From assembly GCF_030503435.1 (NCBI RefSeq), contig NZ_JAUKPO010000019.1:1-64000 (forward strand): DNA of 64,000 nt, given 5' to 3'. The position numbers and the translations under genes are program-made. The stretch is from Rhodocytophaga aerolata (GTDB lineage Bacteria > Bacteroidota > Bacteroidia > Cytophagales > 172606-1). Under the pieces are notes generated by a model that was not told the origin of the DNA, did no database searches, and worked only from the letters and a program-made list of their open reading frames with translations. Positions 8,624 to 16,669 of the stretch are shown one piece after another. The stretch's first letter is position 1. Each line of letters starts with the position of its first letter.

Positions 8624-9736
8624 CTAATAAATAGTGAATTCTTTTGAGGTTTTTGGCAAATTTGTGGGTTTGCTTACGGTAATATCCCGGTCGAAGAGGC
8701 GAGCCAGATTGTTGCCAGCCAGATCTTCCAACCTGGATTCAAATGCCAGCTGGTATGTTCCGGGTTGCCAGGGTGCAGCAGGTTCAAAAAGAAGGGTACT
8801 TTCCTGGTTACTCAAGCCTATTTGCCCTGGTAACTGCTTCCCCTCTTGATCTAGTATGTAAATGGCATTCATCAGCAAACTATAATCAAGCGGTTCCTGG
8901 AAGTTTACTTCCAGAGCATGTTTTGTCCCGGCTTTGGGTAGTTGTATTTGCCACAAGTTAGGGTCCGGAGAAAGGCTGTCTCTATGAGTAACAACAAATA
9001 TTTTCTGGTACGCTTGCTTTAAAACAAGGCCCTCCGTGTCTGGCCAGTCGGGCCGGATATACAGGCGGTAGTGGCTGGCTAGTTGTAAAGGCTCTCCCAA
9101 CTGCTGATTTGGCTGAAGTTCCCGCTTAATTCTGCCTGGATCGAGCCACAAAGTAAGCAAGGTGTGGTCCTGGTTCCATAACTCTGGCTGCAAGTCTAAA
9201 AATACGTTTTCCAGTGTATCGCGGGTATCTTTTATCAGCACTAACTGTTTCAGGGCTTTTCCGGTTTGCATGGGTTTCGAAAACCGGATGTACATCTTCA
9301 GCAGGTTGTGAGGCAAGGTATCTTTGGATGGATAAACGGAAAGTACTTCCGGCGCATCGGCAGTATCTGCCAGGGGTATTTGTAGTTGGCCAACCGGCTG
9401 GCCATTTAATTGAACCTGGTAAGTTAGCCCCCGGGTAAAAGGAATTAATGGCTCAAATACTATTTCTTCTTCAGCCCTCAGCCATTCTCCTAGAACCGCT
9501 GTATGAGAGGTATCGCCTTTGAGGGTGATATGTACGCTAGTGGCCAGCGAATCGTTGGGTAAGCTATTCAACAACTGGCGAGGGATACGCAAACCGGTGG
9601 CCCGGTTTTGTTCCCAGCGGATGGTAAGTTCTGCTGGCTGCTTATTTCCGTTTGTACAGCTACTAAATAAAAAAGAAAAGATCAGGCCCATTGTGCATAG
9701 GAGCCTGATCTTACTAAGCGGTAAACTTAAAACCAT
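8624..9736 (-). CDS. Ig-like (SbsA-type) domain lipoprotein
   Basis: A hydrophobic leader ending in L-F-S-S-C predicts a lipoprotein with Cys as residue 1 of the mature chain. The rest of the 370 residues is beta-rich, with bacterial Ig-like features: V-Y-P-S-K-D-T-L-P-H-N-L-L-K-M-Y-I-R-F-S-K-P-M near the middle and a second E-V-N-F-Q-E-P-L-D-Y near the end, as in SbsA Ig-like domains. The start at 9736 overlaps the upstream stop by 10 bp; a longer form from 9757 is possible. The overlap suggests joint translation with the propeller-like gene upstream. No enzyme motif is seen; a structural or binding role is inferred. Confidence 0.65.
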   Translation of the reverse strand: MVLSLPLSKIRLLCTMGLIFSFLFSSCTNGNKQPAELTIRWEQNRATGLRIPRQLLNSLPNDSLATSVHITLKGDTSHTAVLGEWLRAEEEIVFEPLIPFTRGLTYQVQLNGQPVGQLQIPLADTADAPEVLSVYPSKDTLPHNLLKMYIRFSKPMQTGKALKQLVLIKDTRDTLENVFLDLQPELWNQDHTLLTLWLDPGRIKRELQPNQQLGEPLQLASHYRLYIRPDWPDTEGLVLKQAYQKIFVVTHRDSLSPDPNLWQIQLPKAGTKHALEVNFQEPLDYSLLMNAIYILDQEGKQLPGQIGLSNQESTLLFEPAAPWQPGTYQLAFESRLEDLAGNNLARLFDRDITVSKPTNLPKTSKEFTIY

Positions 9737-10842
9737 CTTTCTGCCGAAGCGGTCCATAAATCCAGATCACCATTGGCTTTGCGTTGCAGCACTACTACCT
9801 GGCTATCGTCCAGTTTATCCATCTGTACTACATTCACGGCTGGTAAAGTTACAAAGTCTACACCGGCAGTAGCATAGCTTTCCTGTACTGGCTCGGTAAG
9901 CGAACCGGCATAGGCTTCAATATTCTTGTATTTCACCCGCATTACCGGACGGTTTGTGTTAGCCATCACCAGAAAAGAATCTCCTCCTTTTTTCATCGAA
10001 ATCATATCTATCGGTGAATTGCCTGCCCCGAATTCTGCCACCGTTCTGCCTTTTACATGCTTGCCTGGTTTTAGCTCATCCAGTGGGAACAAGACCAGAG
10101 GCGTGCAGGTATAGCTGGCCACCAGGTATTTTTTGCCATTCAGCTCAGCTGTGGTAAATGTCCGGATAGGGGCATTGGTTTCGTATTTTCCATGCGCGGC
10201 GTGGTATATTTCCAGAGAAGCCTGCTCCTGTTTATCGGTAAAGGGAAACGGAATTTTTCTGAAGGTGGAACTGAACTCCTGGTTAGATAAGCCGCTAACC
10301 ATTACACTGCCATCGGCAAAGGCAAGGTCTGATATGACTAATTCCCGTAATGGCCGGCCCCGTCCATCCTTGGCATCTGCTGCCGGGGCATTGGCCACAG
10401 AAACCTGGCTGAAGGGCACATTTTTTAGCTGCACCGACTGAAACTTGTCTTTATCCAGGATGAGCAGTACCGGTGTACCGTCGCTGTGCTGCACGGCACA
10501 ATACAACTTCTTCGATACAGGATTGACTACCATATCCAGAATGGTGATGTTTTTTACTTCCGTACCTAGTTGTGACGCAATTTTTTGATCCAGGTTTTTA
10601 ATTTCAAGGCTTTGCCCTTTCTCTACAACCGTTTTATCTTTTGTATCAATTGCAAAGACAGCTGCACTCTTAGAATCGCCAACGAACAAGATACCGTCTG
10701 ATCCAAAGGCCAGGGCACTGATTGATTGAATTACCGGTGTACCAGTTTCAAACCCATATGGATGCATAGTAGAACGGGTAGCCCCGGTGAGCAGCAATAG
10801 GGCAGGCAAAGCTGATGCCACTATACAATAGAACTTTTTCAT
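9727..10842 (-). CDS. Exported protein of unknown function, probable beta-propeller
   Basis: This 371-residue protein starts with a clear signal peptide (M-K-K-F-Y-C-I-V-A-S-A-L-P-A-L-L-L-L-T-G-A). The mature part shows repeated short strands of the type A-L-A-F-G-S-D-G-I-L-F-V-G-D and L-F-V-G-D-S-K, and K-K-L-Y-C-A-V-Q-H-S-D-G, which suggests a six- or seven-bladed propeller. No catalytic motif is evident and I do not recognise a named family. Its last 10 bp overlap the downstream Ig-like lipoprotein gene, so the two probably act together in the periplasm or at the surface. Confidence 0.6.
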   Translation of the reverse strand: MKKFYCIVASALPALLLLTGATRSTMHPYGFETGTPVIQSISALAFGSDGILFVGDSKSAAVFAIDTKDKTVVEKGQSLEIKNLDQKIASQLGTEVKNITILDMVVNPVSKKLYCAVQHSDGTPVLLILDKDKFQSVQLKNVPFSQVSVANAPAADAKDGRGRPLRELVISDLAFADGSVMVSGLSNQEFSSTFRKIPFPFTDKQEQASLEIYHAAHGKYETNAPIRTFTTAELNGKKYLVASYTCTPLVLFPLDELKPGKHVKGRTVAEFGAGNSPIDMISMKKGGDSFLVMANTNRPVMRVKYKNIEAYAGSLTEPVQESYATAGVDFVTLPAVNVVQMDKLDDSQVVVLQRKANGDLDLWTASAERWF

Positions 10843-11486
10843 AGGACGTGTGTGGTTTGGAAGAATAAGTTAACAAATTAATCGGTACCGTATTGGATAT
10901 AAAGCTATTTTAAATTTTCAGCAGCGATTGCATAAAAGCAGTAAACAGTTCAGCAGCCCCTTCCTATTTTAGTATACCCCTGAGGATATTTTTTCCAGGT
11001 ATATTTTATTGCAGGCAGGTCAACCTATGAACCATTACCGGGATCTATTGTTTGATAGCGGATTATTTTTAGTGTCCATCCCGGCTGACAATCAAGCGTA
11101 TGCGCAGGAATAACTTTCGGATAGCAAAGCGAAAATGCGGATAAAGCTTACTTTTACATCCACTATTGCTTGTTTATGATTCATCTTTCCACCTATTATT
11201 CACCCAACAAGCTACGTTTATTCCTATACCCAGGAAAGATACATGCTAATTCTGAAGAAATGTTGAAGCGGACGCCTGAAGTAAGAAAATCAGAGGAGCA
11301 AAACCAGTTACCGGAACAGGGACCGTACTCCCCGGTTTGCAGAGTTAACTATGCAAAATAGGGAGCTTTTGTAGGAAAACAGCCAATATTCGCTAAATTT
11401 GAGCCGTAGTAGTTTCAAACTTTATATAATTAGTTTAGTTTATTGAATGTCAAACTTTTACATTTTGATTATTATGAGCCTGTAAA
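10843..11486. other. Non-coding stretch before the HigBA pair
   Basis: About 640 bp without a convincing gene. A 63-codon open frame at 11170-11361 has no family resemblance and no good start context, and was not called. The left part should hold the promoter of the minus-strand propeller-like gene; no clear TAnnTTTG was found for it. Confidence 0.5.
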
Positions 11487-11498
11487 TTAACATGTTAA
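11487..11498. promoter_or_regulatory. Perfect palindrome TTAACATGTTAA, candidate HigA operator
   Basis: The 12-bp perfect palindrome TTAACATGTTAA ends 19 bp before the ATG of higB. Type II antitoxins of the HigA class usually repress their own operon by binding palindromes at the promoter, so this is the natural operator candidate. Binding is inference. Confidence 0.45.
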
Positions 11499-11517
11499 AT
11501 TTTTTTTAAAACGTACA

Positions 11518-11811
11518 ATGATTGTTCTCCCTTATCGAGCTTGGATTACCAGAAATGTTTCATTACCCAGCGAAATCATCGAGCTACTCGATGCGTTTTA
11601 TACCATTGCTGGTGCCGCTAAGTGGCAGAACCCACAAGATGTTAAAGCTATTTTTCCTGCTGCTGAAATACTCACCAACGACCGTGTGCTAATCGACATT
11701 GCCAACCAGTATCACTTACTAATCCGGGTAAATTATGCCCTGCAAGCTATACGGGTACTGCACTTTGATTCTTATGGAAAATTGTCGCAATTGCTGCTGA
11801 ATAATCCTTAA
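11518..11811 (+). CDS. higB: HigB-family type II toxin (RelE-like mRNA interferase), possibly degenerate
   Basis: The 97-residue protein matches HigB in its middle: A-A-K-W-Q-N-P-Q-D-V-K-A-I-F-P-A-A-E-I-L near residues 33-52, followed by I-A-N-Q-Y-H-L-L-I-R-V-N-Y and the I-R-V-L strand. HigB toxins cleave mRNA on the ribosome. At the C-terminus the family motif T-H-x-E-Y-D is replaced by H-F-D-S-Y-G, so the usual histidine is missing although the tyrosine stays; activity may be reduced or lost. It precedes the antitoxin gene by 69 bp, the toxin-first order typical of higBA. The family call is firm; toxicity is uncertain. Confidence 0.8.
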   Translation: MIVLPYRAWITRNVSLPSEIIELLDAFYTIAGAAKWQNPQDVKAIFPAAEILTNDRVLIDIANQYHLLIRVNYALQAIRVLHFDSYGKLSQLLLNNP

Positions 11812-11880
11812 TTTTTTTGAAAAAACAGCCGCAGAATTAGTATATTTCTAACAAGTTTTAGACAATTAACTTTAATCCCT

Positions 11881-12237
11881 ATGACCACCATAACCGTACG
11901 AGTAATCAAGGAGGACGCTGATTATGAAGCCCTCCTGCAACGAATCGATGAAATATTTGATGCCAAGCCCGGAACCGAAGAAGGCTATGAACTTGAAGTG
12001 TTATTACTGCTTACCGAGAGCTACCAGAAGAAAACCCACCCACTCCCTAATGTTCCGCCGGTAGAAGTAATAAAGTTTGTTATGCACCAGAAAGGGCTTA
12101 TGCAAAAAGACATTGCTCACTATATGGGGGGCAAAAACCGTACTTCGGAAGTGATGAGAGGGCAACGCGAACTTACTGCACAAATGATCCGGAAGCTCTC
12201 AAAAGGCCTGAATATACCGGCCGCTGCCCTGCTCTAA
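11881..12237 (+). CDS. higA: HigA-family antitoxin with helix-turn-helix
   Basis: This 118-residue protein has the HigA layout: an acidic N-terminal half (Y-E-A-L-L-Q-R-I-D-E-I-F-D-A-K-P-G-T, about 15-32) that binds the toxin, the linker region P-P-V-E-V-I-K-F-V-M, and an XRE-type helix-turn-helix L-M-Q-K-D-I-A-H-Y-M-G-G-K-N-R-T-S-E-V-M-type segment at about 76-95 followed by L-T-A-Q-M-I-R-K-L-S. It should neutralise the HigB product and repress the operon, perhaps at the palindrome 11487-11498. ATG start, next to the toxin gene. Confident family call. Confidence 0.87.
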   Translation: MTTITVRVIKEDADYEALLQRIDEIFDAKPGTEEGYELEVLLLLTESYQKKTHPLPNVPPVEVIKFVMHQKGLMQKDIAHYMGGKNRTSEVMRGQRELTAQMIRKLSKGLNIPAAALL

Positions 12238-12626
12238 TTGACAGCCAGTAAAGCATCCGCTTAACAGGTGCCTGTTTGCAAATTTGAATGCATCTGCACT
12301 ACTTTTTATCATTTTTTTACAACGGTAAGGGCTTTCGTATCTACAGAAGTTGCTTATTGCTACCTACCCAGCCAGCTAAACTATTACAATTACTCAGGCT
12401 TAGTTTGTTCACTAACCCTGGCCAGACAGTATAAATAGCTACGTGTAAGCCATCCAGCTATTGTGTAAGTAATCATACTAATTTTTCTTAAAGTCTAACG
12501 GATTCATACCTGTCGTAAAACCTGGATAAAGCTGTGTATCCTTCCCTGGGTTGCCCGAGCTGTATGAGTCTAGCATATGTACAAGGAATCAATGCTTAAT
12601 CTATAAAAATAAACCTATAAAAGTAG
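12238..12626. other. Intergenic stretch between higA and the ATP-grasp-like gene
   Basis: About 390 bp with no supported gene. A short near-palindrome AACAGGTGCCTGTT at 12263-12276, just after higA, could be a weak terminator stem. Nothing else was recognised. Confidence 0.4.
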
Positions 12627-13496
12627 ATGTTGATAAATCAGTATACGCAAACGCCTGTATATGTGGCGTTCGCCCGCGAAATGCTATTTTTTTCACGCCG
12701 TTCATACCTGTTTGTAAAGAACCGGCTAAAACATAAAACTATTCTATTTTACCCGGATTACCCTTTCCGCAGAGCAGAAATCTGGAAGATTATTTCCCGC
12801 ACCAATTATAACATTACCAATAATCCCGATCAGCCCTTCGACATGGTATTCTATTGGAAAGATACCACCCGGCGAGCCCATGACCCCTTTCTGGAAGCAC
12901 TGAGCAGGACCTATCCCATTATTAACCTGCGGAGTGTTGATATTGGAAAGGATTATGTGGATAAAGTTTTCAGGGAAGTGTTTGGCTATTCCTCCCTGAT
13001 TGATCCGCTTACCTACCAGGGCAAGTGTGTAAAGAAAACCATTATTAATGGCAAACACGATGGCCAGATTATAGATTGTCCTATTTTAAAAGTGCAGGAA
13101 GGCTATATTTATCAGCTCCTTATTGATACCATTGACGCTAGCCAGGAAGCGCTAGATTACCGGGTACCCATCTTCAAGCGGGAAATTCCCTTTATGCTGC
13201 TCCGCTACAAGCATAGCAACGACCGTTTTGACCAAACCTTGCATGTTAAACTAACTGACCCGGCAAACATATTTTCAGCCGATGAGCAGCAAAAAATTAT
13301 TACTTTCTGCCAGCGAATGGGAATTGAATACGGTGAATTGGATATACTCCGCCACCGGGCAGATAACCGGATATATATTGTGGATGCCAATAATACGCCT
13401 TCCAGCCCTCCAGCTTTTGTTCCTTTTGATAAACAAGAGCGGCAAATTATGTTACAGAAATCAGTAGAAGCATTTACCCGGAACTTCTTATCCTAA
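12627..13496 (+). CDS. ATP-grasp-like protein of unknown substrate
   Basis: The 289-residue protein has no signal peptide. Its C-terminal half resembles ATP-grasp ligases: a K-K-T-I-I-N-G-K-H-D-G stretch near residue 135 in the place of the ATP-contacting lysine and glycine-rich loop, and the end motif Y-G-E-L-D-I-L-R-H-R-A-D-N-R-I-Y-I-V-D with D-A-N-N-T-P-S-S-P-P, which has the acidic Mg-binding pair and Asn of ATP-grasp enzymes. The N-terminal third looks like a pre-ATP-grasp alpha/beta domain. It stands alone between the HigBA pair and the GntR-slipin operon, so context gives no substrate. An internal start is possible, but the ATG at 12627 was kept. Confidence 0.55.
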   Translation: MLINQYTQTPVYVAFAREMLFFSRRSYLFVKNRLKHKTILFYPDYPFRRAEIWKIISRTNYNITNNPDQPFDMVFYWKDTTRRAHDPFLEALSRTYPIINLRSVDIGKDYVDKVFREVFGYSSLIDPLTYQGKCVKKTIINGKHDGQIIDCPILKVQEGYIYQLLIDTIDASQEALDYRVPIFKREIPFMLLRYKHSNDRFDQTLHVKLTDPANIFSADEQQKIITFCQRMGIEYGELDILRHRADNRIYIVDANNTPSSPPAFVPFDKQERQIMLQKSVEAFTRNFLS

Positions 13497-13579
13497 CCGA
13501 TATTTTATACTTTCATCGTTCTTCAATTGCGGTTTTAGTATACAAGTTTTTGTATCCACTATCTTGAGGCGGTTGCAAA

Positions 13580-13608
13580 CGTACCAGCCGGCAGGCATCG
13601 CTGGTACG
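13580..13608 (+). terminator. Hairpin after the ATP-grasp-like gene
   Basis: CGTACCAGC (13580-13588) and GCTGGTACG (13600-13608) form a perfect 9-bp stem with an 11-nt loop, 84 bp after the stop codon. No long T-run follows, so termination efficiency is uncertain. Confidence 0.5.
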
Positions 13609-13819
13609 CCTCTTCCAGCATGAACTAGATTCCTTTCGCCTCCCATCAGGTCAGTATTGTTACAGGTATGTTTCAGCTTATGGATTTACCCTGCTTCTAC
13701 ATCCAGTAGAGTATAGTTCCATTAACTAGTTATAAAGCAGCTAGCAGATAAGCAGATAGTAGAAAACGTAAGACTGTAGCAGGTATAAAATCGTCCTGTA
13801 AAAATATTTCAGCGAAAAT

Positions 13820-13849
13820 TTTGAGAAGTAAATTTAAGTTGTATGTTTG
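13820..13849 (+). promoter_or_regulatory. Bacteroidota-type promoter of the GntR-slipin operon
   Basis: TTTG at 13820-13823 (-33 element) and TATGTTTG at 13842-13849 (-7 element, consensus TAnnTTTG) are 18 bp apart. Transcription would begin near 13856, about 28 nt before the ATG at 13884. Confidence 0.65.
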
Positions 13850-13882
13850 TACTATATGTATATGACAATAGTACATTCATAC
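13841..13882. promoter_or_regulatory. 15-bp inverted repeat, candidate autoregulatory GntR operator
   Basis: GTATGTTTGTACTAT (13841-13855) faces ATAGTACATTCATAC (13868-13882); 13 of 15 positions are complementary and the inner 8 (TGTACTAT/ATAGTACA) are perfect, with a 12-bp spacer. The left arm contains the -7 element and the right arm ends one base before the start codon, so a bound repressor would block the promoter. Confidence 0.7.
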
Positions 13883-13883
13883 A

Positions 13884-14249
13884 ATGATCGATTTTCAATT
13901 AGACCCCAGAACGGGTACACCTTTTTACCGGCAAATCATTGATCAGATCAAATTTGGCATTGCGGCAGGCAAACTTAAAACCGGTGAGCAATTACCTACG
14001 GTCCGTTCGCTGGCGGTGGAATTAAAGGTAAACCTAAACACCGTGGCTAAAGCCTACAAAGAGTTAGAAATTCAACGGGTGCTGGAAACGCAGCAAGGTA
14101 CTGGCACCTTCATCAGTGAAATTAAAATTCAGCTTTCCGACAAAGAAAAGCATGGCAAACTAAAGGAGATATGCGATGAGTTTACAGCTATTGCCTTCAG
14201 CTATGGATTTTCCAGAGAGGAACTTATTAATCAACTAAAAAAATCCTAA
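13884..14249 (+). CDS. GntR-family repressor, YtrA subfamily
   Basis: This is a short (121-residue) GntR protein: the N-terminal winged helix spans about residues 8-76 (T-P-F-Y-R-Q-I-I-D-Q-I-K, G-E-Q-L-P-T-V-R-S-L-A, N-L-N-T-V-A-K-A-Y-K-E-L, and the wing G-T-G-T-F), and only about 40 residues follow, as in YtrA regulators, which have a short dimerisation tail and no large ligand domain. It starts one base after a near-perfect inverted repeat covering its own promoter, so autorepression is likely. It is 4 bp upstream of the slipin gene, its probable regulated partner. Confidence 0.9.
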   Translation: MIDFQLDPRTGTPFYRQIIDQIKFGIAAGKLKTGEQLPTVRSLAVELKVNLNTVAKAYKELEIQRVLETQQGTGTFISEIKIQLSDKEKHGKLKEICDEFTAIAFSYGFSREELINQLKKS

Positions 14250-14253
14250 CAAG

Positions 14254-15219
14254 ATGATCATGAACAAACATACAAAATTAGGGGTAAACCCCATTTCTTT
14301 AACAGTGTTTAGTATACTAGTTGGAATCTCGGTCGGGCTGTACTGGCTTAGCTATATCAGTGTTCCGTTATTAGTTGCTTTACTTATTCTATCTATCCTG
14401 CTTGCCAGCTCTATCCATATCGCCGACCAATGGGAAAAAGCAGTGGTTTTACGGGTAGGTAAATTTGTAGGGTTGAAAGGACCAGGCATCTTTTTTATTA
14501 TCCCTATTATTGATAAAATAGATACCTACATTGATCAGCGGGTACGGGTAACCGACTTTAAAGCTGAGCAAACACTTACCAAAGATACCGTGCCGGTAAA
14601 TGTAGATGCAGTGGTTTACTGGACTGTGTGGGATGTAGAAAAAGCTGCTCTGGAAGTGCAGGAATATGAAACGGCCATCTACTACATTGCCCAAACCGGC
14701 CTCCGGGATGTAATCGGCAAGCATGAACTGGCAGACTTACTTCAGGAAAGAGACAAAGTAGCCGAGGTATTGCAAAAAATGCTGGACGAGAACACCAATC
14801 CCTGGGGAATTACCTGCCAGACTGTGGGCATTAAAGATATTATTATTCCTCAACTCTTAGCCGATGCCATGAGTAAAGAAGCCCAGGCTGAACGCGAACG
14901 GCGGGCAAGGGTGATTCTGGGAACGGCTGAAACAGAAATTGCAGAAAAATTCGCCAAAGCAAGTTTGCAGTATCAGGATAACCCGGTGGCCCTTCACCTT
15001 AGGGGGATGAATATGCTCTTTGAAGGCTTAAAAGAGAAAGGATCTATGGTGATTGTTCCCAGTTCTGCCCTTGATTCCATGAACCTGGGTGCCATGGGGG
15101 GCTTAATTTCATTAGCCAAAGCAAATGAACCCAGACAACTGCCTAACAGGGATGTTGCCAATGAACGGGTACTCACCAAGGATACGCAAGAAACCCATAT
15201 CCCCGATCAGGCCACCTAA
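14254..15219 (+). CDS. Slipin (SPFH/stomatin-family) membrane protein
   Basis: The 321-residue protein has two close hydrophobic segments (about 12-32 and 35-52), then an SPFH domain with W-E-K-A-V-V-L-R-V-G-K-F, G-P-G-I-F-F-I-I-P-I-I-D and D-T-V-P-V-N-V-D-A-V-V-Y-W, and a charged alanine-rich coiled coil (S-K-E-A-Q-A-E-R-E-R-R-A-R) near residues 208-230. Slipins form membrane-microdomain oligomers facing the cytoplasm; some partner with NfeD-type proteases, but no NfeD gene is visible here. It is translationally close to the GntR gene (4 bp), so it is probably under its control. The physiological role is unknown. Confidence 0.9.
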   Translation: MIMNKHTKLGVNPISLTVFSILVGISVGLYWLSYISVPLLVALLILSILLASSIHIADQWEKAVVLRVGKFVGLKGPGIFFIIPIIDKIDTYIDQRVRVTDFKAEQTLTKDTVPVNVDAVVYWTVWDVEKAALEVQEYETAIYYIAQTGLRDVIGKHELADLLQERDKVAEVLQKMLDENTNPWGITCQTVGIKDIIIPQLLADAMSKEAQAERERRARVILGTAETEIAEKFAKASLQYQDNPVALHLRGMNMLFEGLKEKGSMVIVPSSALDSMNLGAMGGLISLAKANEPRQLPNRDVANERVLTKDTQETHIPDQAT

Positions 15220-15292
15220 GCCTGACAGATTCTGAACAGCATTTCATGGTAGTTAGTATCACTTCCTTTATCTATTTCTTAATTTACTGATT

Positions 15293-15802
15293 ATGATTCC
15301 ATTAAGCACCCGCAGCTTTTACTTAGAAGGCGTTACCCCTGATTTCTTTTGGAAGGAGTTAGACAAGATAACGGTTGGGCAGTCTATCGACCCAGAATTT
15401 GGCTACACAACGCCTCATTTTGGAAAGTTTGACAATGTGTTTGGTGGGAGAAAAGTAAAAAATTCTTTTTCGGTCTTTTTGTACCGTCCCATTAGCCAGC
15501 TGGTGCGTACAGAAATTCTGGCGAAAGGTACGGTAGAAGAAAAAAGTTCAGGAATCAGAATCACGTGCCGGTTTGAATATCCTTTCTGGAGCCTTCTTAT
15601 GCTGATTCTCCTGGGCTCAATGCTAGTATCTCCTTTTTATATGCATTCGCTTGAAATGGGCTTTATGGCAACGCTGTTTGGGCTGTTCCTGTACAGCTTA
15701 CTTGTTGTTTATAATCATGCAAACATAAAACAAGAACTGAGCAACCAATTGAAATTACTTGAGCAGAAAGCAAAAAAAGAGATAATTAGCCCCGGTTTCT
15801 GA
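15293..15802 (+). CDS. Small membrane protein of unknown function
   Basis: I do not recognise this 169-residue protein. It has a polar N-terminal half of about 100 residues with many aromatic positions, two hydrophobic segments at about 103-120 and 125-143 separated by a short M-H-S-L-E-M-G turn, and a lysine-rich tail that may form a short coiled coil. It lies 73 bp after the slipin gene on the same strand, so it may belong to the GntR-controlled operon and act at the membrane with the slipin. Confidence 0.6.
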   Translation: MIPLSTRSFYLEGVTPDFFWKELDKITVGQSIDPEFGYTTPHFGKFDNVFGGRKVKNSFSVFLYRPISQLVRTEILAKGTVEEKSSGIRITCRFEYPFWSLLMLILLGSMLVSPFYMHSLEMGFMATLFGLFLYSLLVVYNHANIKQELSNQLKLLEQKAKKEIISPGF

Positions 15803-16008
15803 ACTAGTTGTATTTCGCATATGCACCCTTGTTAGAGGAAATGCTGTAGTAGGTTGTTTGCAGAATTTTATGTATGTTGTTCTATATTCGATACCTGCAT
15901 GGCTGGCTTTGCGAACGAAATATACGCTGCCTTATCCGGAGAAAATCAACGTACAGGGCGGTATTTCCTACAATAAAGGCCAGTCTGTACCTTCTCTTAT
16001 TGCTATAT

Positions 16009-16575
16009 ATGAACAAACGTTTGACTATTCCCTTATGTATTGGGGTAATGTTTTTTTCGGGCATCGCAAGCAGCCTGGCCCAGACCAAAGAGATAATGAA
16101 AGCCAGATGGCCGGTGGGAACAAAGCAAGAAAGCCATGGATTTACTATTTTGCGGGAGACAGGCGATAATGCGGCTAAACAGATTACCAATATTAGCTAT
16201 ATGCCTTTGCCTTTGCTTATAGAAGAAGCGAAAACAACTGCGGAGACTGAAAAATGGACAGCAGAACAACTAGCCATCCGCCTAAGTAAATTACAGGGAC
16301 AGGGGTCTGGTGGCCGAGTGCAGGTGTATATTAGCAGGCCAACAACCGAGGCGGCAAATGCTTCTAACTTTACGCTTCTTGTAGAGAATGAACAAGGGAA
16401 AGAACTCTACCGGGAGGAGTTTGACCCAGAAACGGCTTTGCAATCTGCAGGCCGGAGTAATTTATTTGAGGCTTATATTCCCATAGAGATTGGAAGTATT
16501 TTCTATGTCTCACTTATTGATGAACTTTCCAGGCCTACACCCAGCTACCGGTTTCTTATCCGGAAAAAGGATTAA
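16009..16575 (+). CDS. Exported protein of unknown function
   Basis: The ATG at 16009 gives a clean signal peptide (M-N-K-R-L-T-I-P-L-C-I-G-V-M-F-F-S-G-I-A-S, cleaved after S-L-A-Q), whereas the longer frame from 15874 has no such start, so the short form (188 residues) was chosen. The mature part is predicted soluble, with a beta-rich end (V-Q-V-Y-I-S-R-P-T-T-E and F-T-L-L-V-E-N-E-Q-G-K). No family is recognised. It may be the last gene of the slipin operon, although the gap from the previous stop is about 200 bp. Confidence 0.6.
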   Translation: MNKRLTIPLCIGVMFFSGIASSLAQTKEIMKARWPVGTKQESHGFTILRETGDNAAKQITNISYMPLPLLIEEAKTTAETEKWTAEQLAIRLSKLQGQGSGGRVQVYISRPTTEAANASNFTLLVENEQGKELYREEFDPETALQSAGRSNLFEAYIPIEIGSIFYVSLIDELSRPTPSYRFLIRKKD

Positions 16576-16669
16576 ACCAACAGCTTATAAACTAGCACCC
16601 CCTTAGCCCACTGCTTATACCCAAAATTAACCGCAACAGGCTTAGGGAGTAATACCTGACAGTAACTAG

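Noticed and set aside
11170..11361. 63-codon open frame on the plus strand
   Set aside because: No signal, motif or family resemblance; random-like composition in an A/T-rich gap.
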